Of a stretch of DNA of 64,000 nucleotides, positions 1-51,500 are shown one piece after another. The translations under genes were made by a program, and so were the position numbers. The notes under the pieces were generated by a model. That model was not told where the DNA came from, made no database searches, and was given only the letters and a program-made list of their open reading frames with translations. Position 1 is the stretch's first letter, and every line of letters starts with the position of its first letter. Origin of the DNA: Lagopus muta (taxonomy: Eukaryota; Chordata; Aves; Galliformes; Phasianidae); the NCBI RefSeq assembly GCF_023343835.1, contig NC_064447.1, positions 7,642,001 to 7,706,000 on the forward strand, read 5' to 3'.

Positions 1-40083
<40,083 letters not shown>

Positions 40084-40570
40084 GTGGCGTCGAGGCGACC
40101 CGCGGACCGCCGCGGCAGCGCTGCGCTTCCCCCTCCGCACCTCTCCGTGCCCGGGCGGCGGCGGCCGGCGGCGCCGGCGCAGCACCCTGATTGGCTCCGC
40201 GGTCACGGGGATGCGGGCCCCGACGGCGCCGCCGCCCGCGCCGCGCGGCCCCGCCTCGGCGTGGGCGGAGGCAGGCGGTGTGGCACGCGGGGCCGCCCGG
40301 AGTCGGCTTGGGGCCGCCCGGCGCCTACGGTGGGCGGTCGGAGTAGGAACGGCCTCGGCTCCCGCTCGGCGAAACCGGCGCCCCCGCCTCGTCTTCCGCC
40401 CGCGCACCTGCGGATCGCGCCGCCCGCCCCGGCTCCCGCGGCGCCGAAGGCGCGCCGCTCCGACCGCCCCGCGGCCCCGGGATCCGCGCTGCCCCTCGGG
40501 AGGCCGCGCCGACACCGAGCCGGAGATCCCCGGCGCCGTCCGGAGAAAGAGTCTCGTCTCGCTTTCATGT

Positions 40571-40654
40571 GTTTCACTTCCCAGCGTGAACCAGTTAAAC
40601 TGGTTTCAAAACCCTGAACTAATTCTAATTGTTGCTAGCGGGAACTGAAACTGA
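40571..40654. promoter_or_regulatory. IRF/ETS-like motifs and a palindrome upstream of ABCC1
   Basis: Within 84 bases: GGAAGTGAAAC on the minus strand (40571-40581, an exact ETS-IRF composite GGAANNGAAA), an inverted repeat AACCAGTT-A-AACTGGTT (40589-40605), and GAACTGAAACTGAA on the plus strand (40641-40654), one base from ISRE spacing. They lie 490-570 bases upstream of the ABCC1 start codon at the edge of the CpG island. Confidence 0.4.
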
Positions 40655-41303
40655 ACCAAAATAGCTTCACCCGCAGTTTGCACTAAAATACGTGCTAGTG
40701 AAGTAACTCGCCGCCCCGCGGTGGTACTCGATTGTCTCTCGCTCCGAATTTCAGTGCATCAGTTCAACCTGCAGGGCAGCGGCGCTCCGAGCTGACTCGA
40801 AACGGCGGAACAGCCCCGCGGCGGTGCGGGCGGTACGAACGGCTGCGTGAAGCGGCGGCTGCTTACGTGCTGCCCTGAGCTGCAGAAGCATCTCAAGGCT
40901 TCGACTTGGAAGTTAGAGACAGAACCCCGCTTATAAAATGTTCTTTTGCATCCAGAGCGCCTGTTGAAATGAAAAGGTTGTTCGAACAAACACCGGGTCT
41001 CGTTTGCTGAACACGCAAGTCGAAAGCAACGCGCGTACAAAACAAGCATGTCACAAATTGCCTCTTGACTCAGGCGCACAGCTTGGCGGAGGTCTCACGC
41101 CTGCGCTGCTCATAGCCAGCTGCGGCCAGCAGCCCGTCCCACTGCGGCGTGTCTGGGCAGGGCGGCACAGCGTTCCCGGGAAGCCCGGTGCAGCCGCCAA
41201 GCAGCAGAGCTCAGTCTGCACTGCGTTGGTGCATTCCTTGATGAACAGAACGGAATTATCATAGGAAAGCCAAAACTATTTGGGTTTCAGGAGTTACACT
41301 CAG

Positions 41304-41312
41304 TGAGTCAGC
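41304..41312 (+). promoter_or_regulatory. AP-1/ARE-like site upstream of ABCC1
   Basis: TGAGTCAGC, an AP-1 core with the GC of an ARE (TGANNNNGC form). About 1.2 kb upstream of the ABCC1 start codon. A weaker match than the intron 1 and 42.8 kb sites. Confidence 0.35.
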
Positions 41313-42147
41313 CTAAGCGATACCTTGTTAAAATCTTCACGGTGCTGCCCTCCTGTTGATTCCTCAGATTTATTTTTATTGAGTTTCTGCCCTGTTTTGT
41401 ACACTCTCTAAATTCATCTTAAAATCCTGCTAGAGACACGGGTGGGTTGGCTTTTGTTACTTTGATGCTCACTACAACACCTGTTGAAAAAGTTGACGTA
41501 GCTCCAGTGGTGTTATCCTGCTGCCCCGTGGCTCTAAGCACTGCCTTTGCCTCCAGTTTAATCTGCAGTGCATATAAAGTTGATAGCTCTCACAATCACT
41601 AAAAGTTACCGGTTCCAGTAGGCAAGGTGGAATAATTTTTTATAGCACTGTTGATAAGAGAAGCCAGGAAAAAAACTGCTGAATAGATAACACAGCCTCT
41701 AAGAGCTTACTCTTCTACGCATACTGTGTGTGAGTTAACAGAATACAAGCCTGTACTTGAAATGATACAGCAGAAAAATATTTAGGATATGGAGAACATA
41801 TGTAGAAAAGTAAGCATGAAATGAAAGGAGGGCCAAGAAGAACACATTTCTACCCACTTGTTTTTCTCTAGATACTACTGCATGCTGACAGAGCAATAAC
41901 ATTTAAGTTACACTTTCAGGATTTCAGCTTTCCAAGGACTCCAAAATGTTTTTCAGCCATGGGAAGACCCTGTATGGTTCATGCACCAGGTGAATGATGG
42001 TTCTTATATCTAAAAATACCTGGATTTGCACCTCAAATTAATTCTCTTCCAATTAGTTCCATCTCTATTAGAAATTCCAACAAAATCAACAGCCAAGATT
42101 TTAACTGAAGTGCCGCCATAATGCAGAGGAAATAATTTAATGCAAAG

Positions 42148-42340
42148 AATCATAGGATCAAAGAATCATTAAGGTTGGAAAAGACCTCTATGAACATCTA
42201 GTCCAAATGTCAGCTCATCCCTGACCATGTCCCTCAGTGCCACATCTCCACAGCTCTTGAACACCTCCAGGGACGATGACAGCACCACTTCCCAGGACAG
42301 CAGTGCCAGTGCCCAAACAGTGCTCCTGAGAAGAAACTGG
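42148..42340 (-). mobile_element. CR1 LINE 3' fragment, minus orientation
   Basis: Plus strand reads AGAATCATAGGATCAAAGAA, then AAGGTTGGAAAAGACCTC and CTTGAACACCTCCAGGGA, the reverse complement of a CR1 3' end. About 190 bp, in the intergenic region. Confidence 0.9.
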
Positions 42341-42803
42341 AGCAGAAGCGTTCAGAAAAATGTAAGACTCAAAATATTTGTTGTGAAGAAAAAAATAGAG
42401 CTGACACAAAGACAAACCATTGAAGTACTACAGGGGTAAGATCCCACGTTGCCATAAAGCCTCTGAACATGGGTTTCACAAACCATTGTTACAACTGCAT
42501 CTTCTGAAACAGAGATTAATACTTATATAAAACATTAAAGTCTTGTTTTAAAGCTGTTTTTCAGCTGAAATTCTGTTCCAGATCCTGAACTTTGCCTTGA
42601 AATTAAGCCTGGGCAGGAAATATGGGATGGAGAACAACATCTGCTTATCAATTGGAAATTACATGTAAGAAAGCCACGACCCATGAGGTCATGGAGAAAT
42701 TTGGGAGGATGTGGAGAGAAACGTTTGCCTGTGGGGATGGATGGCACATGTAGAAGGTCAGCAATCGCACTGAGGGGAAGGCAGGGAGCAAGCAACGCTG
42801 TGC

Positions 42804-42814
42804 TGCTGAGTCAC
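42804..42814 (-). promoter_or_regulatory. Antioxidant response element candidate 3
   Basis: The minus strand reads GTGACTCAGCA, an exact extended ARE/NRF2-MafK match. It is 2.7 kb upstream of the ABCC1 start codon and about 950 bases upstream of the CEP20 start codon. Confidence 0.5.
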
Positions 42815-43429
42815 ACTGCCTGAGAGAAGCAGACACTGCAGCCACACTTCTGGAGAATTCTTTTTTCTCCTCTCTGAATTGTATGCATTGCTCCTTTTTA
42901 GCTATTCCTTGAAAACTCTGAATATGAATGTTTGCTTTGAGAGGAACGTTTGGGGGAAAAAAAAAAAAGCAACAACCACTTTGCTAGGTTACTAAGTGGC
43001 TCCATGCTTGAGAGGACGCCCACGTTACTCCAGGCCAGCGGGCTGCTGTGCTCCTTCCAGACCATGACACATCCACTTGTTCATCCGTACTGACTGCACT
43101 TCCTCTGGAAAACAATTCATCATCCAAAAGCAAACACTGTCAGCTCATCAGAGCAAGGCGAGGCCGGCACCAAACCTGCACCAGAGCCTCACAAACCCTA
43201 CTGCATGGCTGCAGCCAAGTCCTTCTAACCAGAATCTGGTTTTCGGTGCATGGAAAGTTCATCTTTGAGAGACCTCGAGCAAAACTCTCCAAGGACGGAC
43301 TCTCTTCACTCTTTTTTTAGACTAACACCCTTTAAATTAGAGCGGAAAACACTACAGCAATACCAGAACGTCCTTCCTCAGCCTCCGCTCGCAAGCACAA
43401 AATACCTGAGAGTAATTCCGCGTACACGT

Positions 43430-43900
43430 GTGCACCGCGTACTGTTTATCCCGGTTTGCCCTTGCCGGCGGACATCCCGGCAGCACAGGGCGCCACCCGG
43501 CGCTGGGAGCCGCTCCCCGTGCAGCAGCGCCCCGCCCTCAGACCTCCGTGCCCTCAGCTGCCTCGGCGGCAGCGCCTCAGACAGCGCGCCCCAGCACTCC
43601 GTCTCCCCTCTCACGTCACTCACCGCCCGCCGCGCAGCGCGATTGGTCGGTGGGCGCTGAGAGGCGGGGACAGCGGGCGCCCGTCTTTGCCCTCTGCGCC
43701 TGCGCAGTGTCCGACAGGCAGCGGCCGTTTGTCGTATCCGGGTCAGCGCCGCGGCAGTTGGGCGATGGCGACGATAGCGGAGCTGAAAGCAGGTGGCGGC
43801 CGCGGGACGCCGAGCGGGCGGGAGCGCTGAGGGGCTTGCGGACGCTCCTTGGGCTGTGGGCGGCCTCCGATCGCCCCGAGCGCTAACGGGGCTGCTGGCT
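43430..43900. promoter_or_regulatory. CEP20: CpG island and promoter of CEP20
   Basis: A GC-rich block around CEP20 exon 1. It contains an inverted CCAAT box (ATTGG, 43642-43646, about 120 bases before the ATG) and a near-palindrome TGCGCCTGCGCA (43695-43706), one base from the NRF1 consensus. No TATA box. The long open frames in this block on both strands are GC-bias products. This arrangement is typical of a housekeeping gene. Confidence 0.82.
43765..43792 (+). CDS. CEP20: CEP20 exon 1
   Basis: Encodes MATIAELKA and one base of the next codon, followed by donor GTGGCG. Strong start context GGCGATGG. Lies in the CpG island. Confidence 0.9.
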
Positions 43901-46900
43901 GCTCGCCTCACGCAGGGCGTTGGGAGTAAGGGACTGCCGTGAGCATCACGCGCTCCGTCGTTCATTTGGAAACATTCCCCCACGTTTCCTTAACGCCTCC
44001 ATCTATAGGCGGTACCTGTCATACCTAAGAGTGCCTCTGTGTCACCCTGTGATCATCCACGGGTGTGGATATCTTAATTTCACCATGACTATCCGGGAAT
44101 TGTGCTTGTATTGTGGGCGATGAATGCTGCTCAAGCACGTTTGGGTTTATATTAACAGAGTTTTTATGGTAACAGTTTTAAAGGACACACTGGAAAAAAG
44201 AGGAGCCTTGGGGCAAATAAAAGCGAGGATCAGAGCTGAGGTGTTCAATGCGTTGGATGACCAGAGCGAACCGCGGCCGCCGCTGTCTCACGAGAACCTC
44301 CTGATCAATGAGCTGATCCGTGAATACCTGGAATTCAACAAGTACAAATACGCAGCGTCTGTGCTCACTGCAGGTACTGGGGCCGAGTTTGTGGTGTCAC
44401 TGCTGTAATTGGTATTCACTGCCTGGTTGAGTAACTCCTGAAACAGTGGGAACAAAGTGTGCAATCTGTGCAATCTTGGCTGACCCTGGAAACAAATAGG
44501 ATACAAACACCCTCCTCATTATTTGCAGCGTTACGCCAAATTATACCATTAGTTTTTAAGAAAATGTGTTCTTTGTTGCTTATCCTTGAGGTAAACAGCA
44601 TTTACATTGACAGATCAGTTAATGCAAGAGCAAATAAGTTTGCTGGCAGCCTACTCAACCAAAACACCTTGCCAGACACGTGCTTTTGTTTTGAAAAATG
44701 TATATTCTAAAAATGTACATAAAAATAATAATAATGTACATATAAAATGTATGTTGCGATTTCTGATTGGCTTTTGAGCAAAATTTTAAAAAATGGAAAT
44801 CACACAAATCAACAAATTTGAGGAATAATTTAAATTAATGTATTGAAGTAGTTGATAGTCTGATTTGCAGCAGTTCAGGCACGTCAGCTGTCAGAGGTGT
44901 GATTATCAGTCCTCAGCTTAGATACAAACAAGGACATGAAGAAGGCCCGCATTTTTTAACAACTGCAATTAATCGTCATTGGATGTGCTAAAATGCTGAC
45001 ATTTGAGAGCTAAAGCATTTAACTGGTAGCTCTAATCTGTATTTAAAATTTAAAGTTCTGTAATTGTCCTTAGATGTGGTAATTATGTTTGCTGTATGAG
45101 TGTATGATCTGTTTTCCAGAAGCTGGCCAGCCTGAAGTGCCCTTGGATAGACAGTTTCTTGTCAAGGAGCTGAACATCATTGAAGATGCAAATGGAAAAT
45201 CAGTGTAAGCATTGATTTTGGAACGCACAATATACTCTGCAAGTATGTCTTCACAATGGTTGTATAAATCACATATAAATGTTCTGTCACCAGCCCAATA
45301 CAACGAGATCACACAACTGCTCTAAACATGTGGGATTCAAGTGCACAGCATCAAACATGGAGCCATTTTCAATCATACTCTCAGCTAGCATTAAATTCTG
45401 TGAATCCTACAGAATATGTTCACAAGCTGTTGTAATCGCATGCCTGAGTCTCTTACCACTTCAGTCTTCTTTTTAGTCAGAAGAAGAAAACATATTCTTT
45501 ACACATTACCGAGTTGATACGCAAAGCAGTAAAAAGATTATTGCACTGTGAGATAAGATATAAATTCACAGCGTTCTGATGCAACTAGGTTTGAGAAGCA
45601 CATTTAAACATGTTTAGTGATGCCCTGTAGCTTGGGCCCACAGAATCTGACTCATGCTTACTGAAAATCTAGTTTGGGATACATGGTGGTGCTCAAGCCA
45701 GTAGCCCACTGGTCACACGTTTAATTTGTATGGCAACATGGCTCTGTACTCGTGCTTTGTACTCTGATTCTTTGCTTACAAGTGATCTAGAGTTCAGTTG
45801 AGAACATCCTTTAGTGCGAGCTATGGGAGAGGGGTTGTCTTCAGGGATGGTGTATGCCTGTTCTTATATAACTGCATTTACCATAATGAATTTTAAATAA
45901 TTACTCTGAAGACATGTGAACATTCTTAGAAGTGAACGTTAAGGTGTAAGAACTTCTGAGGAGAAGCTGTTTGACTGTTTAAGTGCTCAGTAGTTAATAT
46001 GTTTCATAGATGGCTTTTGTGATTTTTGCCTTGAGCAGACCTCTCTTATATGGAATTATATCGCATTTCTTACACCATGGTGAAGAAGAAAGTACCCAGA
46101 GTACTCTTCCAAAGGTGTCTTTGCTGAGTTATCCAAGGCAGAACCTTGCCAAACCATCTACTGAGAGGAATCAAACAGGTGGGTCTGAGTATAGGGTCAC
46201 CTTCACAGAAGTTTTATTTGCGACTGGGTTTTCTGTGAGCTAGATTTGCTGATAACTGCATAAACACAAGTGGACACAGGGTACTTCCTTATCTGTACAA
46301 GTAATGTTTTGTACAGAAACCTTTTTTATAGAAAAAATTCTTCAGTAGGACATTGTTTGTGTGCCAGAATACCATTAAGCCATCTGACCTGTCCATCCCT
46401 CTTGCTCATATATTCATTTAAGAATCGCTCTACTAGATCTAACTTCTGATTTCTAAAATGACCTCTTTATGTTCCTCTATTTAAATAAGTGCCCAACTTA
46501 GACAGCTTCTCAAGTCTGCTTCTCTTCTGTTGGTATGTTAATGCTATGTAATGTGTACAAATCTGATTGCCCTCACAAATGGAAAGATAGATGGCTATTT
46601 TATTGGAATGGCTATTTTATTTAGAAAGCAGGCATTCTTAAAAATCAGGGATAGCAAAATGTGTATAATTTTTTGCAGCATAAAAGGTACTGCCAAGCTC
46701 TTGTTACTGTGTGGTAGCTGCAGCTGTCTATTATAGTGAAGGGAAGCAGAGAAATCCAAATTGTTTAGCTTTATTCTTTTAATTCTTTTGGACCGTGAAA
46801 AACTGAAAACTCATTTAAATTTGGACCTAACAAATTGTTTTCCCATTTTCATTAAACTGGCCAAACTGTACTTCCTTACACAACTACAGATCTGGAATGG

Positions 46901-47978
46901 ATCAGCTAGAGGCAGTCTTGGTACACTGGCGATTTAAAACAGAAATTTTGACACAAATTCTTAGTAAGATAAATTAAATAGTGGAATATTCTCATCTGTC
47001 CTAATAATTTCTATAGAACATTCATAATGTTTAAGCTGCCAGTTCTGTGTACAGGAATAAATCTGAGGGTCTAATTCACGTCCCACTGACTGCAGAAACT
47101 TAAGCTCCAACTTCACTGATCCATAGGGCACTGCTGAATCTTATTTCCCTTCGTGCTCTCTGCCTGGTTGCTGTTAATATTGCCTAAGCTACAAAATGAA
47201 AGGGATTGTTGGTCTTTTATTTTCCCTTTCAAGGAGCCTGTTTGACATATTGCTTCACCTTCTGCTCTGTGGGATTTTGCACTATTTAATATTATCAGCA
47301 TAGTACTACCACCTATTCCTTTTGTATCCAGAAATTTGAAAAATTTTGAAGTCTAAGATATTATTGCAGTATCTAAAAAGCATAAGGGAAGAACTGAATA
47401 AGCACCTTTCCTTAATACTGAATTGATGAAGATGATGTAGTTGCTCTTCTGCCAGTAGAGGGGGCTGAAGACATAAAATGTCAGTGCCAAAGCTGCTATA
47501 ACTAATCTTTCTTGTTAGAAGATTCTTATTCCTATCAGAAATCAAGGTAATCAAGTGCATTCATATACTCAGCCTTCACAGTCTCATATTTAACATCTGT
47601 CTTGCTTTTCCTATTAGAAATTGTCCTTCTTGCTTATGTTGTTGAATGAATATTCAAATAAACTGGTACACAGAACGGGGATGTCGATACAAGTTGCAGT
47701 CAGACCTTCCTGTCAGCTGACTTCATTAGAGCTGGGTTGAAGCAATCTGAGATCCAGTCTTTGGTCTTGCAGTTGGATGAAAAAACACAGTTGTAAAATT
47801 GAGCTTGCTATGATGATATTCCACATCAAAGTTCTTATTAACAGTTGCATCTCTGGCTCTCCAAACGTGTGAAAACATGTGTGCTTATTTTTCATTTTCA
47901 GATAGAATTCCAGAACCAGGAAGGATGGCTGGCACGAGCATTGAAGAGCCTCTTGTTCTGCAAAGCACGAAGAGATGA
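43765..47978 (+). CDS. CEP20: CEP20 (FOPNL/FOR20) centrosomal protein, complete, five exons
   Basis: A small FOP/OFD1-related protein of centriolar satellites and basal bodies, needed for satellite integrity and cilium assembly in vertebrates. Five exons on the plus strand (43765-43792, 44176-44373, 45120-45204, 46039-46178, 47902-47978) join in phase to 528 nt: 175 residues and a TGA stop. Human CEP20 has 174. The protein starts MATIAELKA. The N-terminal half is highly conserved (KARIRAEVFNALDD; LSHENLLINELIREYLEFNK, the LisH dimerisation motif at about residues 48-72). The C-terminal third is divergent and polar. The start codon is the first AUG in its open frame and has G at -3 and +4. The domain, length and 16p13-like neighbours all agree, so the assignment is firm. 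Confidence 0.95.
44176..44373 (+). CDS. CEP20: CEP20 exon 2 with LisH motif
   Basis: A 198 nt exon encoding (V)LKDTLEKRGALGQIKARIR, AEVFNALDDQSEPRPPLSHE and the LisH stretch NLLINELIREYLEFNKYKYA with ASVLTA. Acceptor AACAG, donor GTACTG. The frame runs on into the intron to a stop at 44408 if the donor is not used. Confidence 0.95.
45120..45204 (+). CDS. CEP20: CEP20 exon 3
   Basis: An 85 nt exon encoding (E)AGQPEVPLDRQFLVKELNI and IEDANGKS. The PLDRQFL motif is shared with human CEP20. Acceptor TTCCAG, donor GTAAGC. Confidence 0.93.
46039..46178 (+). CDS. CEP20: CEP20 exon 4
   Basis: A 140 nt exon encoding (V)PLLYGIISHFLHHGEEEST, QSTLPKVSLLSYPRQNLAKP and STERNQT. PLLYGI-HFL matches human PLLYGILAHFL; the rest is variable. 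Acceptor GAGCAG, donor GTGGGT. Confidence 0.93.
47902..47978 (+). CDS. CEP20: CEP20 exon 5 with stop
   Basis: A 77 nt exon encoding (D)RIPEPGRMAGTSIEEPLVL and QSTKR, then TGA. It is only loosely similar to the human C-terminus, but the phase, the TTTTCAG acceptor and the total length support it. Confidence 0.88.
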
Positions 47979-48515
47979 TGTGATGATGTCTTTTATATGT
48001 TCACTTACCCTGCAAAGCTCTTGGAGAGTTAATTTATGAAATTCTTCATTATGTAAATTTTTCCATTGTGTCCAGTGGGACCACTTCCATTTGTTAGAGC
48101 TCCCCACAAGACAGGAATCACAGAATCACAGAATCACAGAATCACCCGGGTTGGAAGGGACCCCAAGGATCATGTAGTTCCAACCCCCCTGCCTAGCAGG
48201 GCCACCAAACATACATATTCAGATCAGGTTGCCCAGGACCCCGTCCAACCTGGCCTTAAACACGTCCAAGGACGGGGCATCCACAACCTCCCTGGGCAGC
48301 CCGTTCCAGGGCCTAACCACTCTCCTAGTAAAGAACTTGGAAGGAAGACCAAGTCATTATTCCTGCCAGCGAAAAAATATTAGCAAAAAGGCATCCTTCC
48401 TCCAGAAGATACAAGGAAAACTGTATATAAAATCAGATTAGTCAAGCCTGTGTCTAGAATTAGGCCTAAAAAATATTTCTTTTATATTTTAAAATAAAAA
48501 TTTACTAGATATTTA
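47979..48515 (+). other. CEP20: CEP20 3' UTR with polyadenylation signal
   Basis: From the stop to an AATAAA at 48493-48498, followed 20-50 bases later by a U/GU-rich stretch (TTTTATTTTTATGTGTTCATG), which is what a cleavage site needs. A second AATAAA at 49072-49077 could serve a longer form. Much of the UTR is a CR1 fragment. Confidence 0.55.
48116..48345 (-). mobile_element. CR1 LINE 3' fragment inside the CEP20 3' UTR
   Basis: Plus strand shows four copies of the 8-base CR1 terminal unit (ATCACAGA), then CCGGGTTGGAAGGGACCCCA and CATCCACAACCTCCCTGGGC, which is CR1 in reverse complement, about 230 bp. It is well preserved and so younger than the other copies. If CEP20 is polyadenylated near 48.5 kb, the element is transcribed antisense in the CEP20 mRNA. 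Confidence 0.93.
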
Positions 48516-51500
48516 TAATTTCTGCCCTTTTATTTTTATGTGTTCATGTACCTTTTCTGGTGTCTGAATATTTTTGGTCAGTTTTATTGTGTTGGTATTT
48601 GAAATAATTTTGGAATGATTTTTCTGTAAGAAGAAGCACCTGCTACTCTTAGATAAGTATGGGAAAATAAGTTTGAAAAGAAAATTGCAGTCCTTTGGAG
48701 GAATAGTTGTTTGAAGTTCTCTGGAAACAAGGACTATATTTATCTTTATGCCAGCAAACAAACAAGGGTAACTCTTTTCCATCTGGAGTTGCTATAAATT
48801 GTACAGTGTAACACTAAATACATGGGACGGGGGAGGAACTTTTGTTTTTTTCCCAAATGACATGAAAGTGAAGGCAGGAAGAGTTAAAAATGAAGTTGAT
48901 GGTTAATTACTGATTCCCAGGAGTTTTTTTTAGCTGAGATATTTGGATGTTTTTTCTGATAGAAGTGGACCTTGTAGTGGTACATTAAAAATACCACATA
49001 ATCTATTTTTTAACAAATTCATGCATGTTAGTGTTTCCATTGGTACTGAGAGTAGTTTTGTGTAATTGTTAAATAAACGGTACAGCAAACGTTTGGGGGA
49101 AAAAAGAGAAGGAAGTTAATGTAAGTTTGCAAATGTTACTGAAAGGACCCGGAGTTGTGCAGTCTTTATGATGTTTTCCCTTAGTCTTTATTTCACCCAA
49201 TTAGCACTGTAGGTATTTTTTTATTTTGATAAGTAGCCTAGGCTCTACTTTAATGTGAAACTGCAGAGAACAGCTACAGCTTTAAAGGAGAAGCTACTTT
49301 CATCCATTTGAAGGAGTGAGCTGCTCCCCTGTGTGTGACTGGCAATGCTGATGGCTCCACATTTGCTTATTTATAAGTACGTCTCTCAGGACTGTTTCCA
49401 AGAGGAGAAGACATGTACAAATTTATCTTAATCAAATCTTTCAATCTTTGGTAGCTTTGCATCAATTATAACTGACACTTGGGTGAAACAAGCAAATTTG
49501 TGCATGCCCTCAATGTTTGCTATGTTACCACCACCACCACTAACACATTCAACCACTTAGATGGAGAGCCATCTGTATAAAACCTACATGGTATGCTGCC
49601 TTGCTGCTGGGGCTCTTTCCTGCCACACTGGTACAAATCAGTTTTCCCTCTTCATTCCTCTGTTTAATATTACAGCAGAAAAATAGTCTTTCAAGTTATT
49701 TATGAATGACTTTCATTTTGGAATAAGCTGGAAGTGCCTCTCTGGAGACTTGCAGAAATGAACTTTCACAGAGCATGGATATGATTGCTCTAGCCACAGA
49801 ATATCCTGAATTCTGAACTGTGGTTTTCCAGAGGTTGTTTGTCCATAACCTATTTTTCTGTTTCTCATAACACAGTGGGTCGAAGTGTATTTGGAATTTG
49901 AATTGTCTTTTCAAGGGCAAGGAAAAGGCTCTGCTGAAAAACAGAAGCCACAACCTTCTATGCTATGCAAATCTGCCAGGGCAACCAAAGCCATTGTGTC
50001 TGCTTTCTATCTTCCCACCATAGATTGTACAGAAGCTGCTCAGGTGCCATGGAGCTGCCTGGAATTTTAGCTGCTGAAATTAGATACAATTTTTGTTCTC
50101 GTGAAAGAAGATAAGGGGAAGTTTGGTACTTGACCTTCCCCAGTAACACAGCTCAGCGTCCTCTTTGTCTCCACAGCCATGAAAGCAGAGGTTGTTACAA
50201 GGGTGTGCTTCAGTAAGCTTTGAGGTAAAGGTGTATATCTGAAATCAGAGCAGAAATTTGGTTAAAACAGAAAACTGAAAACCATTTTCTTCGGGAACTG
50301 CAGCTTCTGTCCATTGTCAAGGTGCTGTGCTGGTACAGGAGCTGGAGTTGGTGCGTCTGCTTTGTTGTGCAAAATGCATTTCACCTAATTGCCTTAATAC
50401 CAACACATTGCAGATTTGGAGTTTTGGAATAATCTTATTTGAAAGTACAGTCATTGTACAAGCAAATTAAAATCAAATTAAAGTGTATTGTCCATGGCAT
50501 TCATTTGTACAACGAAGCTTTGAAATATGTCTGTGAAAATATACTGGCCTAATTATTAATGTCTGTCACTTGTCCCAAGAGAACCTGGAATCTGATCTTT
50601 CAAGATGTGGACATGCAGTGAGTTCTATGAGTGCTGGACTGCCTTTACTTGCTTAAGAAGAGGAGGTGCAAATTCTGTACAAAATGGATTCTGTACAAAA
50701 TGTACAAAACATTCCTTAGAAGTTCCAAGTAAGCGAGGCCAGTATTTAGATGAAAGTAATTCACAGTTGCAACTTCAGATTTTAGATGCAATTTACTTCT
50801 AGGTGTGCAAGGAAAAAAATTTTCTCAAACAACATAAGAAGTTCTGTCTTGCTAAATTACAGACTGTAACATCTTGCACTGAGTGCCCTAATTCTTTCTA
50901 CTGATACCAGAAAATGAGAAAAAGATACAAGGATTTAGAAGTTCCACGTTTTTGGTGAGCTGAATGCATTTCTGAATTTTATCAGAGTTAGAACAATGTA
51001 AGTGAGACTGTTATGCGTGGGGGTTACATCAAAAGAGGCTGTTCTTCGTCTGCATGTGATATCAAAAGTGGAGGTGACAAGGAGCCAGCATGGTTTGGTG
51101 TGAATATCAGATCTGGAAAGCACTTTGGAAGAACTTGATCCATGAGTTTCAAAAAGATTCTTTAATACCAAATATTTGCTCTCCCCTAAATTTAGAGGAA
51201 ACTGTGTGCATAGTCCACAGTGCTGTTTTGGAGGGATTCGTTTCTGTTGTGCATGGCAGAACTTTTTCTGTAAGCTTTATCAACAAGCCCCAAGGATTCA
51301 GTTGCACTTTCCTTCCTGAGCACGCTCTGTATCAAGCTGAATTTTGGTATTAGTAGATTGGTTTTCCGGAGGAGTGATTACCAGTTGGTGATCATGTTTA
51401 GGAAGAAAAAAAACCAAAAATATTTGCTCACTCTTGAAAAGATGCCCTTTCAGTAGCAGCTGATGAAGAATTGACATCTCTGCCTCACACACTTCACTTG

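Larger units (their letters stand above)
40084..43764. other. Head-to-head intergenic region ABCC1-CEP20
   Basis: The two divergent start codons are 3.7 kb apart. Besides the two CpG islands it holds a CR1 piece at 42.15 kb and two NRF2/AP-1-type motifs (41304 and 42804). No gene is supported. The separation is too large for a classic shared bidirectional promoter. Confidence 0.75.
43793..47901 (+). other. CEP20: CEP20 introns 1 to 4
   Basis: Introns of 383, 746, 834 and 1723 bases. No repeat family, RNA gene or extra exon is recognised in them. Confidence 0.65.

Noticed and set aside
40084..43764. A single shared bidirectional promoter for ABCC1 and CEP20
   Set aside because: Each gene has its own CpG island, and the starts are 3.7 kb apart with a CR1 copy and AT-richer sequence between.
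43378..43983. Long open frames (up to 201 codons) on both strands at the CEP20 promoter
   Set aside because: Same GC-bias effect in the second CpG island. Only CEP20 exon 1 is supported.
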